The notes beneath the pieces were generated by a model. The model saw only the letters and a program-made list of their open reading frames with translations. It searched no databases and was not told the DNA's origin. Source: Pikeienuella piscinae (GTDB lineage Bacteria > Pseudomonadota > Alphaproteobacteria > Rhodobacterales > Rhodobacteraceae). From it: 64,000 nt of DNA. The position numbers and the translations under genes were made by a program. Each line of letters opens with the position of its first letter. Position 1 is the first letter of the stretch. The stretch is from positions 2,604,001 to 2,668,000 of the forward strand of contig NZ_CP049056.1 of the NCBI RefSeq assembly GCF_011044155.1, read 5' to 3'. Shown one piece after another: positions 1 through 12,054 of this stretch.

Positions 1-1214
1 TTGAGCGAGGTGACTTCAAAGTCGAGCGCGGCCACGATGTATTCAGCTTCTTCGCGAATACTTGCATTGATCTGCTTTCGAAGAGCGATATTGCGGGCCC
101 TTGATGGCGAGATGTTATCGCCGCTGATGGCGCGGTCCTGCGCGATCTCATCTCGAATCTCGATGTCATGTATCCGAAAACCGGTGATGAGATCCGAGTC
201 TCGAAACTCGGTCACGCTCCAGAGATCGTCGCCCGCTTCCAGGGCGGCCGCGGCGCGCTCGTACCGCGCCTGGGAATCGGCCAGCCGGAGCCGGATGTCG
301 GCCAACGCCTGATTCGATGCGCTCAGCTGAATGGTCAGCATCTCGGAACTCTGAGCATGCCGCGCAGCCAGATCGAGCCGCGCGGCTTCCAGCGCCTCTT
401 CGGAACGGGCGACTCTGCGCCTCTGATCCTCGATGCTCCGATTGACCATCTCGATCACCGCGACGACATCCTGGTTCTTCGTCATCTGCTGAAACGAGAT
501 GTATTCATCGCTTATCGTGTTGGCGACCAGCGCGGCCTGCTGCGGGTCAGGCGCTCCGTAGACGACTTCGATCACTCGCGATCCGCCGATGTGGCTGATC
601 TGGAGATTCGCGCGCAGTTTGCTGATCGCGGCCCGAACTGCGTTGGACTTCCGGTCTTCGTCGGAAAGTGAGTCTGTCTCCGAGGGGCTCTCCCTCAGGC
701 CCAGCCGCACCACGAGACCGTCAATCAGCTCTGCGCTGGCCGGCAGACCCCATTGGGCCAGCAGATCGTCCGTGTAGCGGGACAGGGAGAATTCGTCGGC
801 GGGCGCGCTGTCGTCATCGGGGGCCGGGGCCTCCAACTCCGCCGACTCGACTTCGGCCAGCCCAAGACGCTCCACCACTTTCCCGAGCAGCGTCGTGGAG
901 TTGAGAATCTCGATCTGGTTGCCGAGTCCCCTTCCGGCGTCCGGCTCAGCCAGAACATTCGAAATGGCGACGATCTGAAGACGTTCGGGTTCGAACAGGA
1001 TGCTGGTCTTCGCCAGATAGACCGGCTCCTGCCTGCTCACATGATAGGCGCCGACACCCAAGCCGAAGATGATGAAAAGCAGTATCAATAGCCTGCCGCG
1101 CCAGATAATCAGCGCGATCTTCCTTAAATCCAGAATGCTTTCCGTAGTGTTCTCATAGGGGAGTTCATACGCATCCACATCAAACCGCCCCTCCTGATTT
1201 GCCGCACGATTCAT
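1..1214 (-). CDS. Wzz/GumC-type polysaccharide chain-length or export protein (partial)
   Basis: Reading the minus strand from ATG at 1214 gives an open frame of about 404 residues that runs off the left edge, so the C-terminus is missing. Residues about 30-52 (KIALIIWRGRLLILLFIIFG) form the first membrane helix. A Wzz-type periplasmic region follows, with the usual opening in which the protein is stretched to the outside (SILFEPERLQIV), and then a long Ala/Arg/Glu-rich coiled coil (about residues 250-330). Proteins of this family control the length or export of surface polysaccharide from the inner membrane. Some are fused to a BY-kinase domain, and the window cannot show whether this one is. 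No partner polysaccharide gene is inside the window. The family call is good; the exact polymer is unknown. Confidence 0.8.
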   Translation of the reverse strand, partial: MNRAANQEGRFDVDAYELPYENTTESILDLRKIALIIWRGRLLILLFIIFGLGVGAYHVSRQEPVYLAKTSILFEPERLQIVAISNVLAEPDAGRGLGNQIEILNSTTLLGKVVERLGLAEVESAELEAPAPDDDSAPADEFSLSRYTDDLLAQWGLPASAELIDGLVVRLGLRESPSETDSLSDEDRKSNAVRAAISKLRANLQISHIGGSRVIEVVYGAPDPQQAALVANTISDEYISFQQMTKNQDVVAVIEMVNRSIEDQRRRVARSEEALEAARLDLAARHAQSSEMLTIQLSASNQALADIRLRLADSQARYERAAAALEAGDDLWSVTEFRDSDLITGFRIHDIEIRDEIAQDRAISGDNISPSRARNIALRKQINASIREEAEYIVAALDFEVTSL

Positions 1215-1721
1215 CGGCACCACCTGTCTCGAGTGCACATTCAGTTCCTCGATACCTATACTTCTCCCACAACAAGGCGCGGGCAGACCGAAAGAGTCTT
1301 TAGCCTCTCCTATGAGGAACCATATCAGGGCACAAAACCGCCCGGTTGTCGATAATACCTCGCCCGAGACGATGCGCCGAAATGCACACTCGCCGCCCGC
1401 CAACGGAAGCGGGCGCGCGTCGCTTCACGCGGCGTTCCGGGAATTTACGCGCGTCTCAACGTCGCGCTGGAGGCGATCCACCCCCTCGCGATCGGTCTGA
1501 CCGCGCCGTCCCGGAGAGCGAACGCGCGGATGGCGCGGACTTCCAACGCCGTCTCTCAAGCTTCTTGACATCCTGTCGGCGCTGCACTCTGGTGAAAAGT
1601 GCAAGCGGTTGCTTCCGCAAGCATCTGGAAGGTTGGCGCGCTTAATGCGGGTACTTTCTCCTTCGTATTTGCGGATCCGCGAACGTTCGCGTCGACGCAG
1701 CAATGCGGGAGGAGACGCCAG
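1215..1721. other. Divergent intergenic region between the Wzz-type gene and narK
   Basis: These 507 bases separate two divergent starts and should hold promoters for both. A TTGACA hexamer at 1565-1570 is the best -35 match toward narK, but no convincing -10 box follows. I looked for an FNR/NNR dyad (TTGAT-N4-ATCAA or TTGAC-N4-GTCAA) and found none. The short frames here have no family resemblance or ribosome binding site, so I see no gene. Confidence 0.5.
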
Positions 1722-4436
1722 GTGAATGCGGCGACGGATATCGGTTCCGGAAAGGAATGGCGCGCTCTCTCGCTCAGCACGGTTGCATTCACGACCTGTT
1801 TCGCAGTCTGGACGATCTTCGCGATCATCGGGATCGAGATCAAAGCGGAACTTGGCCTCAGCGAGACCGAGTTCGGCCTGCTCGTCGCGACGCCGGTTCT
1901 TACAGGGTCGCTGACGCGGCTGATTCTCGGAATCTGGACCGAGCAATTCGGCGGCCGGCTTGTCTTCACCGTCCAGATGCTGGTGACGGCGGCCGCGACG
2001 TGGGGACTGACGCAGGCGGACAGCTTCGCCACCTACATCCTCGCGGCGCTCGGAGTCGGGGTCGCGGGCGGGTCGTTCGCGGTCGGGGTCACCTTCGTCT
2101 CACACTGGTTCCCGAAGGCGCGTCAGGGCATGGCGCTGGGGGTTTTCGGGGCCGGCAATGTCGGCTCGGCGCTCACCACCTTTGTCGCGCCGCTGGTCAT
2201 GGTCGCCTGGGGGTGGGAGGCGGTGGCGCAGATCTGGGCGGCGGCGCTGGCGCTGGTGGCGGTGGTTTTCTGGCTCTTCGCGCGCGACGACCCGGAATCG
2301 ATCGCCCGGCGCCGCGCCGGACGCCGGCCGTCTTTTGCTGACCAGATCGCGCCGCTCAGGAATCTGCAGGTCTGGCGCTTTTCGCTCTATTACTTCTTCG
2401 TCTTCGGGGCGTTCGTGGCGCTGGCGCTCTGGCTGCCGAACTACCTCGTCGAAGTCTACGACGCGGATATCCGCACCGCGGGCATGGCGGCGGCGATGTT
2501 CTCACTCGCGGCGAGTCTGTTTCGCGCCTATGGCGGGCAACTCTCGGACCGCAAAGGCGCACGCACCGTGCTCTACTGGACCTTCGGGTTCTCGATGATC
2601 GTGCTCCTGATGCTGTCCTATCCGCCGACCGACTACGTGATTCATGGCGTCAGGGGGCCGATCGCATTCTCGACGCAGATGGATTTCGGGCCGTTCGTCT
2701 TTGCGATTTTCGTTCTCGGCTTCTTCATGAGCCTCGGAAAAGCGGCGGTCTTCAAACATATTCCGGTCTATTACCCCAAACATGTCGGGTCGGTCGGCGG
2801 CCTCGTCGGCATGATCGGCGGCCTTGGCGGATTCGTTCTGCCGATCGCATTCGGGGCGCTTCTCGACCTGACCGGCATCTACACCTCGTGCTTCGCGTTC
2901 CTCTTTCTTATCGTCGGCATGGCGCTCGTCTGGATGCATCTGTCGATCAGGGAGATGGAGAAGTCCGCGCGCGGCGTGCCGCTCGACGAATTGCCCGAAC
3001 TGCCGGAAATGCAGGGCTTCCCCGCGATCGCCAAGCCGGAGCGGGTGCTGGAAACCTGGAATCCGGAAGACGCCGAGTTCTGGGAGACCACGGGCCGACG
3101 GATCGCGACGCGCAACCTCTGGATTTCGATTGTCTGCCTGCTGTTCGCGTTTTCGGTCTGGATGGTCTGGTCGGTGGTGGTCGCGAAGCTGCCGCTGATC
3201 GGCTTCGATTTCACCGCGGCGCAGCTCTTCTGGCTCGCGGCGCTGCCCGGGCTTTCAGGGGCGACCTTCCGGATCTTCTACTCGTTCATGGTGCCGATCT
3301 TCGGCGGCCGGCTCTGGACCACGATCTCGACCGCCTCGCTGATGTTGCCGGCCTTCGGCATCGGCTACGCTGTGCAGAATCCGGAGACGCCCTATTTCAT
3401 ATTCCTTGTGCTGGCGCTGCTCTGCGGTTTCGGCGGCGGCAACTTCGCGTCGTCGATGGCCAATATCGGCTTCTTTTTCCCGAAGAAGGAAAAGGGCGCG
3501 GCGCTGGGCAAGAACGCCGGCCTCGGCAATCTTGGCGTTTCGGTGATGCAGTTCCTGATCCCGGTAGTGATCACCGTTGGCGTCTTCGGCGCGCTCGGCG
3601 GCCCGCCGCAGCAGGTCTCGGAGAGCGAACAACTGTGGCTGCAAAACGCCGGGTTCGTCTGGGTGCCGTTCATTGCAGTCGCGACCATCGCGGCTTGGGT
3701 CGGCATGAACGACATCGCCGACGCAAAGGCCTCCTTCTCGGAGCAGGCGATCATCTTCCAGCGCAAGCACAATTGGATCATGTGCCTGCTCTACACCGGA
3801 ACGTTCGGCAGCTTCATCGGATTCTCGGCTGGGTTCCCGCTGCTGGCGAACACCGCCTTCCCGGAGGTGAACTCGTTGCGGTTCGTGTTCCTCGGGCCGC
3901 TGGTCGGCGCGCTCAGTCGCGCATGGACGGGATGGATCGCCGACAAGTACGGCGGCGCCCGCGTCACCCTCTGGGTTTTCATTGGCATGATCGTGGCGGC
4001 CCTCGGCGTTCTGTTCTTCCTCTCCGTGGGGTCGTTCATCGGCTTCTTCGCCATGTTCATGGCGCTCTTCTTCTTCACCGGGGTCGGGAATTCATCGACA
4101 TTCCAGATGATCCCGAACATCGTTGGCGACTATGTTCCGCGACTGATGCCGGAACTCGACGCCGATGCGCGGCGTCGGCAAATCGAGCGTGAAAGCGCCG
4201 CGATCACCGCGTTCACCTCGGCGATCGCCGCTTACGGCGCGTTCTTCATCCCCAAGGCCTATGGCTCTTCGATCGCGGCCACCGGCAGCGCGAACCTGGC
4301 GCTCTGGGGGTTCGTCATTTTCTATGTGATCTGCTTGGCCGTCACCTGGTTCTGGTACGAACGACGCGGCGGTTTACTTCACGATATGGAGCGTCGCCGC
4401 TCCGGAAAGCCTATCGGGGACGCCCAGCCAGCCTGA
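1722..4436 (+). CDS. narK: NarK1-NarK2 fused nitrate/nitrite transporter
   Basis: This is a double major-facilitator protein of 904 residues, twice the normal MFS length. The first half (about residues 1-440) carries the nitrate-signature glycine motif in its fifth helix (GVFGAGNVGSA). The second half (about 460-904) has a second copy (GKNAGLGNLGVSV). Such fusions are known from Paracoccus, where the first domain acts as a nitrate/proton symporter and the second as a nitrate/nitrite antiporter. Start choice: GTG at 1722 follows GGGAGGAG at 1707-1714. An earlier in-frame ATG at 1599 would add 41 residues unlike the family. It lies 16 bases before narG, so uptake and reduction of nitrate are probably co-transcribed. 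Confidence 0.93.
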   Translation: MNAATDIGSGKEWRALSLSTVAFTTCFAVWTIFAIIGIEIKAELGLSETEFGLLVATPVLTGSLTRLILGIWTEQFGGRLVFTVQMLVTAAATWGLTQADSFATYILAALGVGVAGGSFAVGVTFVSHWFPKARQGMALGVFGAGNVGSALTTFVAPLVMVAWGWEAVAQIWAAALALVAVVFWLFARDDPESIARRRAGRRPSFADQIAPLRNLQVWRFSLYYFFVFGAFVALALWLPNYLVEVYDADIRTAGMAAAMFSLAASLFRAYGGQLSDRKGARTVLYWTFGFSMIVLLMLSYPPTDYVIHGVRGPIAFSTQMDFGPFVFAIFVLGFFMSLGKAAVFKHIPVYYPKHVGSVGGLVGMIGGLGGFVLPIAFGALLDLTGIYTSCFAFLFLIVGMALVWMHLSIREMEKSARGVPLDELPELPEMQGFPAIAKPERVLETWNPEDAEFWETTGRRIATRNLWISIVCLLFAFSVWMVWSVVVAKLPLIGFDFTAAQLFWLAALPGLSGATFRIFYSFMVPIFGGRLWTTISTASLMLPAFGIGYAVQNPETPYFIFLVLALLCGFGGGNFASSMANIGFFFPKKEKGAALGKNAGLGNLGVSVMQFLIPVVITVGVFGALGGPPQQVSESEQLWLQNAGFVWVPFIAVATIAAWVGMNDIADAKASFSEQAIIFQRKHNWIMCLLYTGTFGSFIGFSAGFPLLANTAFPEVNSLRFVFLGPLVGALSRAWTGWIADKYGGARVTLWVFIGMIVAALGVLFFLSVGSFIGFFAMFMALFFFTGVGNSSTFQMIPNIVGDYVPRLMPELDADARRRQIERESAAITAFTSAIAAYGAFFIPKAYGSSIAATGSANLALWGFVIFYVICLAVTWFWYERRGGLLHDMERRRSGKPIGDAQPA

Positions 4437-4452
4437 CGTAAGGAGCCAGCCC

Positions 4453-7400
4453 ATGAGCCACCTTCTCGACCGTTTGAATTTCCTGCAAAAACGTCAGACT
4501 TTCGCCGGCGGCCATGGAGAGACCACCGCTGACAATCGGGCATGGGAGGAAGTCTACCGAAATCGCTGGCGTCACGACAAGATCGTGCGCTCCACCCACG
4601 GGGTCAACTGCACGGGCTCATGTTCGTGGAAGATCTACGTCAAGTCCGGCATCGTCACCTGGGAGACGCAACAGACCGACTATCCGCGGACCCGGCCCGA
4701 TTTGCCGAACCATGAACCGCGGGGATGTTCGCGTGGCGCCTCTTACAGCTGGTATCTATATTCCGCCAACCGGGTGAAAACCCCGCTCGTGCGCTCCCGT
4801 CTACTCAAGCTCTGGCGCAAGATGCGCGAGAGCAAGAGCCCTACCGCGGCCTGGGCGGCGATCCAGGCGGACCCGGTGCTGCGGAAATCCTATACGGAGG
4901 TGCGCGGCAAGGGCGGATTCGTCCGCGCCTCATGGGACGAAGCGTCCGAGATCGTGGCTGCGGCCAACGCCTATACGACAAAGAAGTACGGGCCGGACCG
5001 GGTGTTCGGCTTCTCGCCAATTCCGGCGATGTCGATGATCTCCTACGCCGCCGGCGCGCGCTATCTGTCGCTTCTGGGCGGCACCTGCATGTCGTTCTAT
5101 GACTGGTATTGCGATCTGCCGCCGTCCAGCCCGCAGACCTGGGGCGAGCAGACCGACGTTCCGGAAAGCGCGGACTGGTACAACGCCAGCTTTCTGATGC
5201 TCTGGGGCTCCAATGTTCCGCAAACCCGCACGCCCGACGCGCATTTCTACACCGAGGCGCGCTATCGCGGCGCGAAGTCCTGCGTGGTCAGCCCGGATTA
5301 CTCGGAGGCCTCCAAATTTTCCGATATCTGGCTGTCGCCGCGCGCCGGCACCGACAGCGCGCTGGCGATGGCGATGGGCCATGTCATATTGCGCGAGTTC
5401 CACATTGATCGGCAGCCGGAATATTTCGCCGATTACGCGCGCAAATACACCGACTTTCCGATGTTGGTGCGGCTCGACGCGAAGGACGGCCGCTACGTGC
5501 CAGGGCGAATGCTGCGGGCCGGCGATTTCGACGACGCGCTCGGGCAGAAGAACAACCCCGACTGGAAGACCGTCGCCTGGGACGAAAAGAAAGGCGAGAT
5601 CGTGGTCCCGAACGGCTCGATCGGCTTTCGCTGGGGCGAGGACGGCAAGTGGAACCTTGAGGAGAAGGCGGGCCGCGCGAACACGCGGCTGCGTCTGAGC
5701 CAGGTCGCCGAAGAGAACCGCGACGACGTGGTCGGCGTCGATTTCCCCTATTTCGGCGGCGCGGCGCGCGGCCCGTTTGTGAAAACCGAGCATCCCGAAA
5801 TACTCACCCGCAACGTGCCGGTGCGGCGCATCCAGACCACCGAGGGCGAAGCGCTTGTGGCGACCGTTTTCGATCTCTTCTGCGCCAATTACGGCGTTGA
5901 CCGGGGGCTCGGCGGCGAGTGGGTCGCCGCCGACTACGAAGCCGACATTCCCTACACCCCGGCCTGGGCGGAGAAGATCACCGGTGTGAAGGCCAACGCC
6001 ATCGTCACCGTGGCCCGCGAGTTCGCGCTGAACGCCGAAAAGACGAATGGCAAGTCGATGGTCATCCTCGGGGCCGGGATCAATCACTGGTACCACATGG
6101 ATATGGCCTATCGCGGCATCATCAACATGCTGGTGATGTGCGGTTGCGTCGGCCAGTCCGGCGGTGGCTGGAGCCACTATGTGGGCCAGGAGAAACTGCG
6201 CCCACAGACCGGTTGGACAGCGCTCACCTTCGCGCTCGACTGGGCGCGACCGCCACGCCAGATGAACGGGACCTCGGCCTGGTACGCGCATAGCGACCAG
6301 TGGCGCTACGAAACCGTGAAGGTGAGCGAGATCCTCAGCCCCACCGCGCCGGAAGGCGATTGGGACGCAAGCATGATCGACCTCAACATCCGCGCCGAGC
6401 GGATGGGGTGGCTCCCCTCCGCGCCGCAGCTGAAGACCAACCCGCTGGAGGTGGGGCGCGCCGCGAAGGAGGCCGGCGCGGACGTGAAGGACTACGTGGC
6501 TGAACGGTTGAAGTCTGGCGAATTGCAGATGTCCTGCGAGGACCCGGACGCGCCGGAGAACTGGCCGCGCAATCTCTTCGTCTGGCGCTCCAATATTCTC
6601 GGCTCCAGCGGCAAGGGGCACGAGTATTTCCTCAAGCATCTGCTCGGCGCCGTTCACGGGGTGATCGGCAAGGAGCTCGGCGACGAGGGCAAGGTCCGCT
6701 CGAAAGAGGCCGTCTGGCGCGACAAAGCGCCGGAGGGGAAACTCGATCTCCTCGTGACGCTCGATTTCCGCATGTCCACCACCGCAGTTTATTCCGACAT
6801 CGTGCTGCCCGCGGCGAGTTGGTACGAGAAGGACGATCTCAACACTTCCGACATGCACCCGTTCATCCACCCGCTGCAGGCGGCGGTGGACCCGGCCTAT
6901 GAGTCGCGCTCGGACTGGGAGATCTTCAAGACCATCGCGAAGAAGTTCAGCGAGATTGCGCCGGAGATCCTAGGGGTCGAGGACGACGTGGTGCAATTGC
7001 CGCTACAGCATGACAGCGCCGGCGAGATCACACAGGGCCATGTCCGCGACTGGAAGAAAGGCGAATGTGAATTGATCCCGGGCGAGACAGCGCCGAATTA
7101 CATCGCCGTCGAGCGCGATTACCCGAATCTCTACAAGCGCTTCACCTCGCTCGGGCCGCTTATGGAGAAGATCGGCAATGGCGGAAAGGGCATCGCCTGG
7201 GACACCAAGACCGAAGTGAAGCATCTGATCGACCTCAACGATCCGGTGCTCGAGGAAGGGCCCACCGCGGGACTTGCGAAGATCGACACCGGCATCGACG
7301 CGGCGGAAGTGGTGCTGATGCTGGCGCCCGAAACCAACGGCGAGGTCGCGGTGAAGGCGTGGAAGGCGCTCGGCAAGATCACCGGGCGCGACCACATCCA

Positions 7401-8195
7401 TCTGGCGGAGGCGAAGGAGGATGAGAAGATCCGCTTCCGTGACATCGCGGCTCAGCCGCGCAAGATCATCTCCTCGCCAACCTGGTCTGGCATCGAAAGC
7501 GAGGAGGTCTGCTACAACGCCGGCTACACCAACGTCCACGAACTGATCCCGTGGCGCACGCTCAGCGGCCGCCAGCAGCTATACCAGGATCATCTCTGGA
7601 TGCGCGCCTTCGGCGAGGCGCTCTGCGTCTACCGTCCGCCAGTTGACCTCAAGACCATCACCGGTGAGATCAACGAAGCGGAGCGCGATGGAACGCCGCA
7701 TGTGGTGCTGAACTTCATCACCCCCCATCAGAAATGGGGCATCCATTCGACCTATACCGACAACCTTCTGATGCTCACCATGAGCCGCGGCGGACCGATC
7801 GTCTGGCTGTCGGAAGATGACGCCAAGACGGCCGGCATCGTCGATAACGACTGGATCGAGGCCTACAACATGAACGGCGCGCTGGTGGCGCGGGCGGTGG
7901 TCTCGCAGCGCATCAAGCCCGGCACGGTGTTCATGTATCACGCGCAGGAGAAGATCGTGAACGTGCCCGGCTCGCAGCGCACCGGGCGGCGAGGCGGGAT
8001 TCACAATTCCGTCACCCGCACCGTGATGAAGCCCACGCACATGATCGGCGGCTACGCCCAGCTCAGTTACGGCTTCAACTATTACGGCACGGTGGGCTCG
8101 AACCGCGACGAATTCGTGGTGGTGCGAAAGATGACCGAAGTGGACTGGCTGGACCAGCCAGCGGCGCCCGAAACCCGGCAAGTGGAGGCCGCAGA

Positions 8196-8199
<4 letters not shown>
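4453..8199 (+). CDS. narG: Respiratory nitrate reductase alpha subunit
   Basis: NarG is the catalytic subunit. It reduces nitrate to nitrite at a Mo-bisMGD cofactor on the cytoplasmic face of the membrane. At 1248 residues it is full length. The N-terminal FS0 iron-sulfur ligands are visible as His49, Cys53, Cys57 and Cys92 (HGVNCTGSC, then RGCSRG). The stretch FYDWYCDLPP, which carries the Mo-ligand aspartate in E. coli NarG, is conserved, as is WGSNVPQTRTPDAHF. AAGGAG at 4440-4445 supports ATG 4453. The stop overlaps the narH start (ATGA). No molybdenum cofactor gene lies in the window, so cofactor must come from elsewhere. Confidence 0.98.
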
Positions 8200-9724
<1,525 letters not shown>

Positions 9725-9728
<4 letters not shown>

Positions 9729-10429
9729 CCGTCACCTTGAGAGCCCTGTCTGCGTTGCTCACCTATCCCAGTCCCGAGCTTCAGGCCGCCGCGCCCGATA
9801 TCGCCCGCGCGCTCTGCGATGAAGGACTGCTGGGGGCGGAGGCGATTGCTGGACTGGAGCCGCTTCTCGCGCAGTTCGCGGCCGACGACATCTTCGATGT
9901 TCAGGAGCGGTTCGTGCTGCTCTTCGATCGCTCGCGATCTCTCTCCTTGAACCTCTTCGAGCATGTTCACGGCGAAAGCCGCGATCGCGGCGGCGCGATG
10001 GTCGATCTGCTCGAAACCTATCGCGCCGGCGGGTTCGAGCCGGTCGGGCCGGAGTTGCCGGACCACCTGCCGATGCTGCTCGAGTTCCTTTCCACGCGGC
10101 CGCTGGCGGAAGCGCGGGAGATGCTGGCGGACGCGGCGCATATCTTCGTCGCGGTGGCTGAGCGGCTTGAAAAGCGAAAAAGTCCCTATGCGCCGGTCTT
10201 TCGCGCGCTGGAGACGCTCGCCGCCAGCCCGGCCGAGGCGGAGCTTCTGGCGGAAATCTCCGCTCAACCTGATGACGACCCCGAAGATCTCGCCGCGCTC
10301 GACGCGATCTGGGAGGAGGCGGCGGTGACGTTCGGGCCGGACCCGAACGCGGGCTGCCCGACGGGCCGCGACCTGTTGGCCCGAATGGGGCCTGCGCCAC
10401 AGCCGGAATGGACCGGCGAAAAAGGCTGA
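9725..10429 (+). CDS. narJ: Nitrate reductase molybdenum cofactor assembly chaperone
   Basis: NarJ is a cytoplasmic chaperone of the TorD/DmsD superfamily. It binds apo-NarGH and is needed for cofactor insertion and membrane attachment; it is not part of the final enzyme. The protein is 234 residues from ATG 9725, which overlaps the narH stop. A longer frame from 9620 lies inside narH and is not the start. The opening LRALSALLTYPSPEL and the acidic helical body with LLEFLSTRPLAEAREML fit the family. Position between narH and narI is canonical. Confidence 0.95.
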
Positions 10430-10445
10430 GCCGGAGGAGGCCCAG

Positions 10446-11135
10446 ATGAACTTCCTGTTGTTCCAGATCTACCCCTATATCGCGCTGACCGTGCTCGCCC
10501 TCGGCTCCATCATCCGGTATGAGCGCGACCCGTTCACATGGAAGTCCAGCTCCAGCCAGCTGCTGCGCCGAGGGCGATTCATCCTCGGCTCGGTGCTCTT
10601 TCATGTCGGCGTCCTGACAATTTTCGTCGGCCATCTCGGCGGGCTCCTGACGCCGCTCTGGTTCTTCGAGCTTGTCGGAATTTCACACACCTTCAAGCAG
10701 TGGCTCGCCATCATCGTCGGGGGCGCCGGCGCGATCATGGCGCTGGCCGGCGGCGCAATCCTTCTTCACCGCAGACTGACCGACCCGCGCGTACGCGCGC
10801 ATTCGAGCTTTGCGGACACATGGATCCTGATCCTGCTCATGGCGCAGCTCGTGCTCGGCTTTCTCACGATCTTCGTGTCTTTGCAGCATCTTGACGGCGA
10901 CGAGATGGTCAAGTTCATGACTTGGGCGCAGGGCATCTTCACTCTCAGGGCCGATTCCTGGACCCATGTCGCGAACGCCAACATCCTTTTCAAACTGCAT
11001 ATCTTCCTCGGGCTGACGATCTTCCTCCTGTTCCCGTTCACCCGGCTCGTGCACATGCTCTCCGCGCCGGTGCGCTATCTCTGGCGCCCCGGCTACCAGA
11101 TCGTGCGCGGGCGCCGGCGCCCCGCGGCCGAATGA
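10446..11135 (+). CDS. narI: Respiratory nitrate reductase gamma subunit (cytochrome b)
   Basis: NarI is the membrane anchor and quinol dehydrogenase of the complex, holding two b hemes. The protein has 229 residues and about five membrane helices. Likely heme ligands are His53 and His63 in helix II (FHVGVLTIFVGH) and His185 and His203 in helix V (HIFLGLTIFLLFPFTRLVH), matching the spacing of the E. coli ligands. GGAGGAGG just before ATG 10446 is a strong ribosome binding site. The stop at 11133-11135 overlaps the next gene's ATG. Confidence 0.97.
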   Translation: MNFLLFQIYPYIALTVLALGSIIRYERDPFTWKSSSSQLLRRGRFILGSVLFHVGVLTIFVGHLGGLLTPLWFFELVGISHTFKQWLAIIVGGAGAIMALAGGAILLHRRLTDPRVRAHSSFADTWILILLMAQLVLGFLTIFVSLQHLDGDEMVKFMTWAQGIFTLRADSWTHVANANILFKLHIFLGLTIFLLFPFTRLVHMLSAPVRYLWRPGYQIVRGRRRPAAE

Positions 11136-11956
11136 TGCAGGCGCGCGCGCTCCAACCCGAGGTCTCGGTCAACGGCGAGGTGATCCCCTCCTCGCTGATC
11201 GCTGCGGAGGCGCAGAACCACCCGGCCCCACCCGGCAAACCGGGCCTCGCCTGGCGGGCGGCCGCGCGGGCGCTGGCGGTGCGGGCGCTTCTGCTGCAGG
11301 CGGCGCGCCGGCTGGAGTTGGATCCCGAACAGCAGGAATTGGGACCCGGCCGGCGGGAGACCAGGGACGAGGCGCTCGTGCGTGCGGTGATCGAGACGCA
11401 TGTCCGGGCTGAGCCTCCCGATGATGACGCGTGCCGCGCCTTCTACGCCGCCCACGAGCAACGCTTTCGCGCGCCGAACCTCTATGAAGCGGCGCACATC
11501 CTCCTGCCCGCACCGCCTGACGACCCCGCTGCGCGCGCAAAGGCCCGCGAATTCGCCGAAGCGCTGCTGAAGGAGATCATGGTCGACGCGCGCGCCTTCG
11601 ATCGGCTGGCGAGGGAAAACTCGGCCTGCGAATCGCGGGGGAACGGCGGCCGCCTCGGGCAGATCACCGCCGGAGACACCGTGCCCGAGTTCGAAGCGGC
11701 GCTCGAAGCGCTTGAGGAAGGAGCGATAAGCCCGGCCCCGGTGGAGACGCGCTACGGCTTTCACATCATCCGGCTCGACGCCCGTGCGGAGGGTGAGATT
11801 CTCCCTTTCGACAATGTGCGCCAACGTATTCGCGAGATGCTCGAACGCGCCGCCTGGGCGCGGGGCGCCAGGGCGCTCGTGACCCGCCTGCTCGAAGAAT
11901 CGACAATAGAGGGCGTCAGTTTCTCCGCCGCGGACGCCGCCCCGCCGGACCTCTAG
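11132..11956 (+). CDS. Parvulin-type peptidyl-prolyl isomerase of the nar operon
   Basis: The protein is 274 residues from ATG 11132 (or 11135), overlapping the narI stop. A helical N-terminal part (about 1-115) precedes a rotamase domain (about 115-225) with the family signatures AAHILLP, LARENSACESRGNGGRLG and ETRYGFHIIRLD. There is no signal peptide, so it acts in the cytoplasm, unlike PrsA/SurA-type relatives. Parvulin genes like this follow narI in several alpha- and gammaproteobacteria and have been proposed to help NarGHI maturation. The target proline bond is not known. NifM is a relative. Confidence 0.9.
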   Translation: MMQARALQPEVSVNGEVIPSSLIAAEAQNHPAPPGKPGLAWRAAARALAVRALLLQAARRLELDPEQQELGPGRRETRDEALVRAVIETHVRAEPPDDDACRAFYAAHEQRFRAPNLYEAAHILLPAPPDDPAARAKAREFAEALLKEIMVDARAFDRLARENSACESRGNGGRLGQITAGDTVPEFEAALEALEEGAISPAPVETRYGFHIIRLDARAEGEILPFDNVRQRIREMLERAAWARGARALVTRLLEESTIEGVSFSAADAAPPDL

Positions 11957-12054
11957 CACGGGACGCGCTCTGATCGTTCGCCCGTAACGGGGTGAAGCGC
12001 GCGCACCCGGCGCGATCTCTTGGGAATACGGTCAGCCTCCGGCGATATCGCCGC

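Noticed and set aside
1556-1600. Possible FNR/NNR box near TTGACATCCTGTCGG upstream of narK
   Set aside because: The second half does not match ATCAA or GTCAA at the required N4 spacing.
4930-6870. A 646-codon open frame on the minus strand
   Set aside because: It lies wholly inside narG, has no family resemblance and follows the GC-rich third-position pattern of the sense gene, a common shadow in such genomes.
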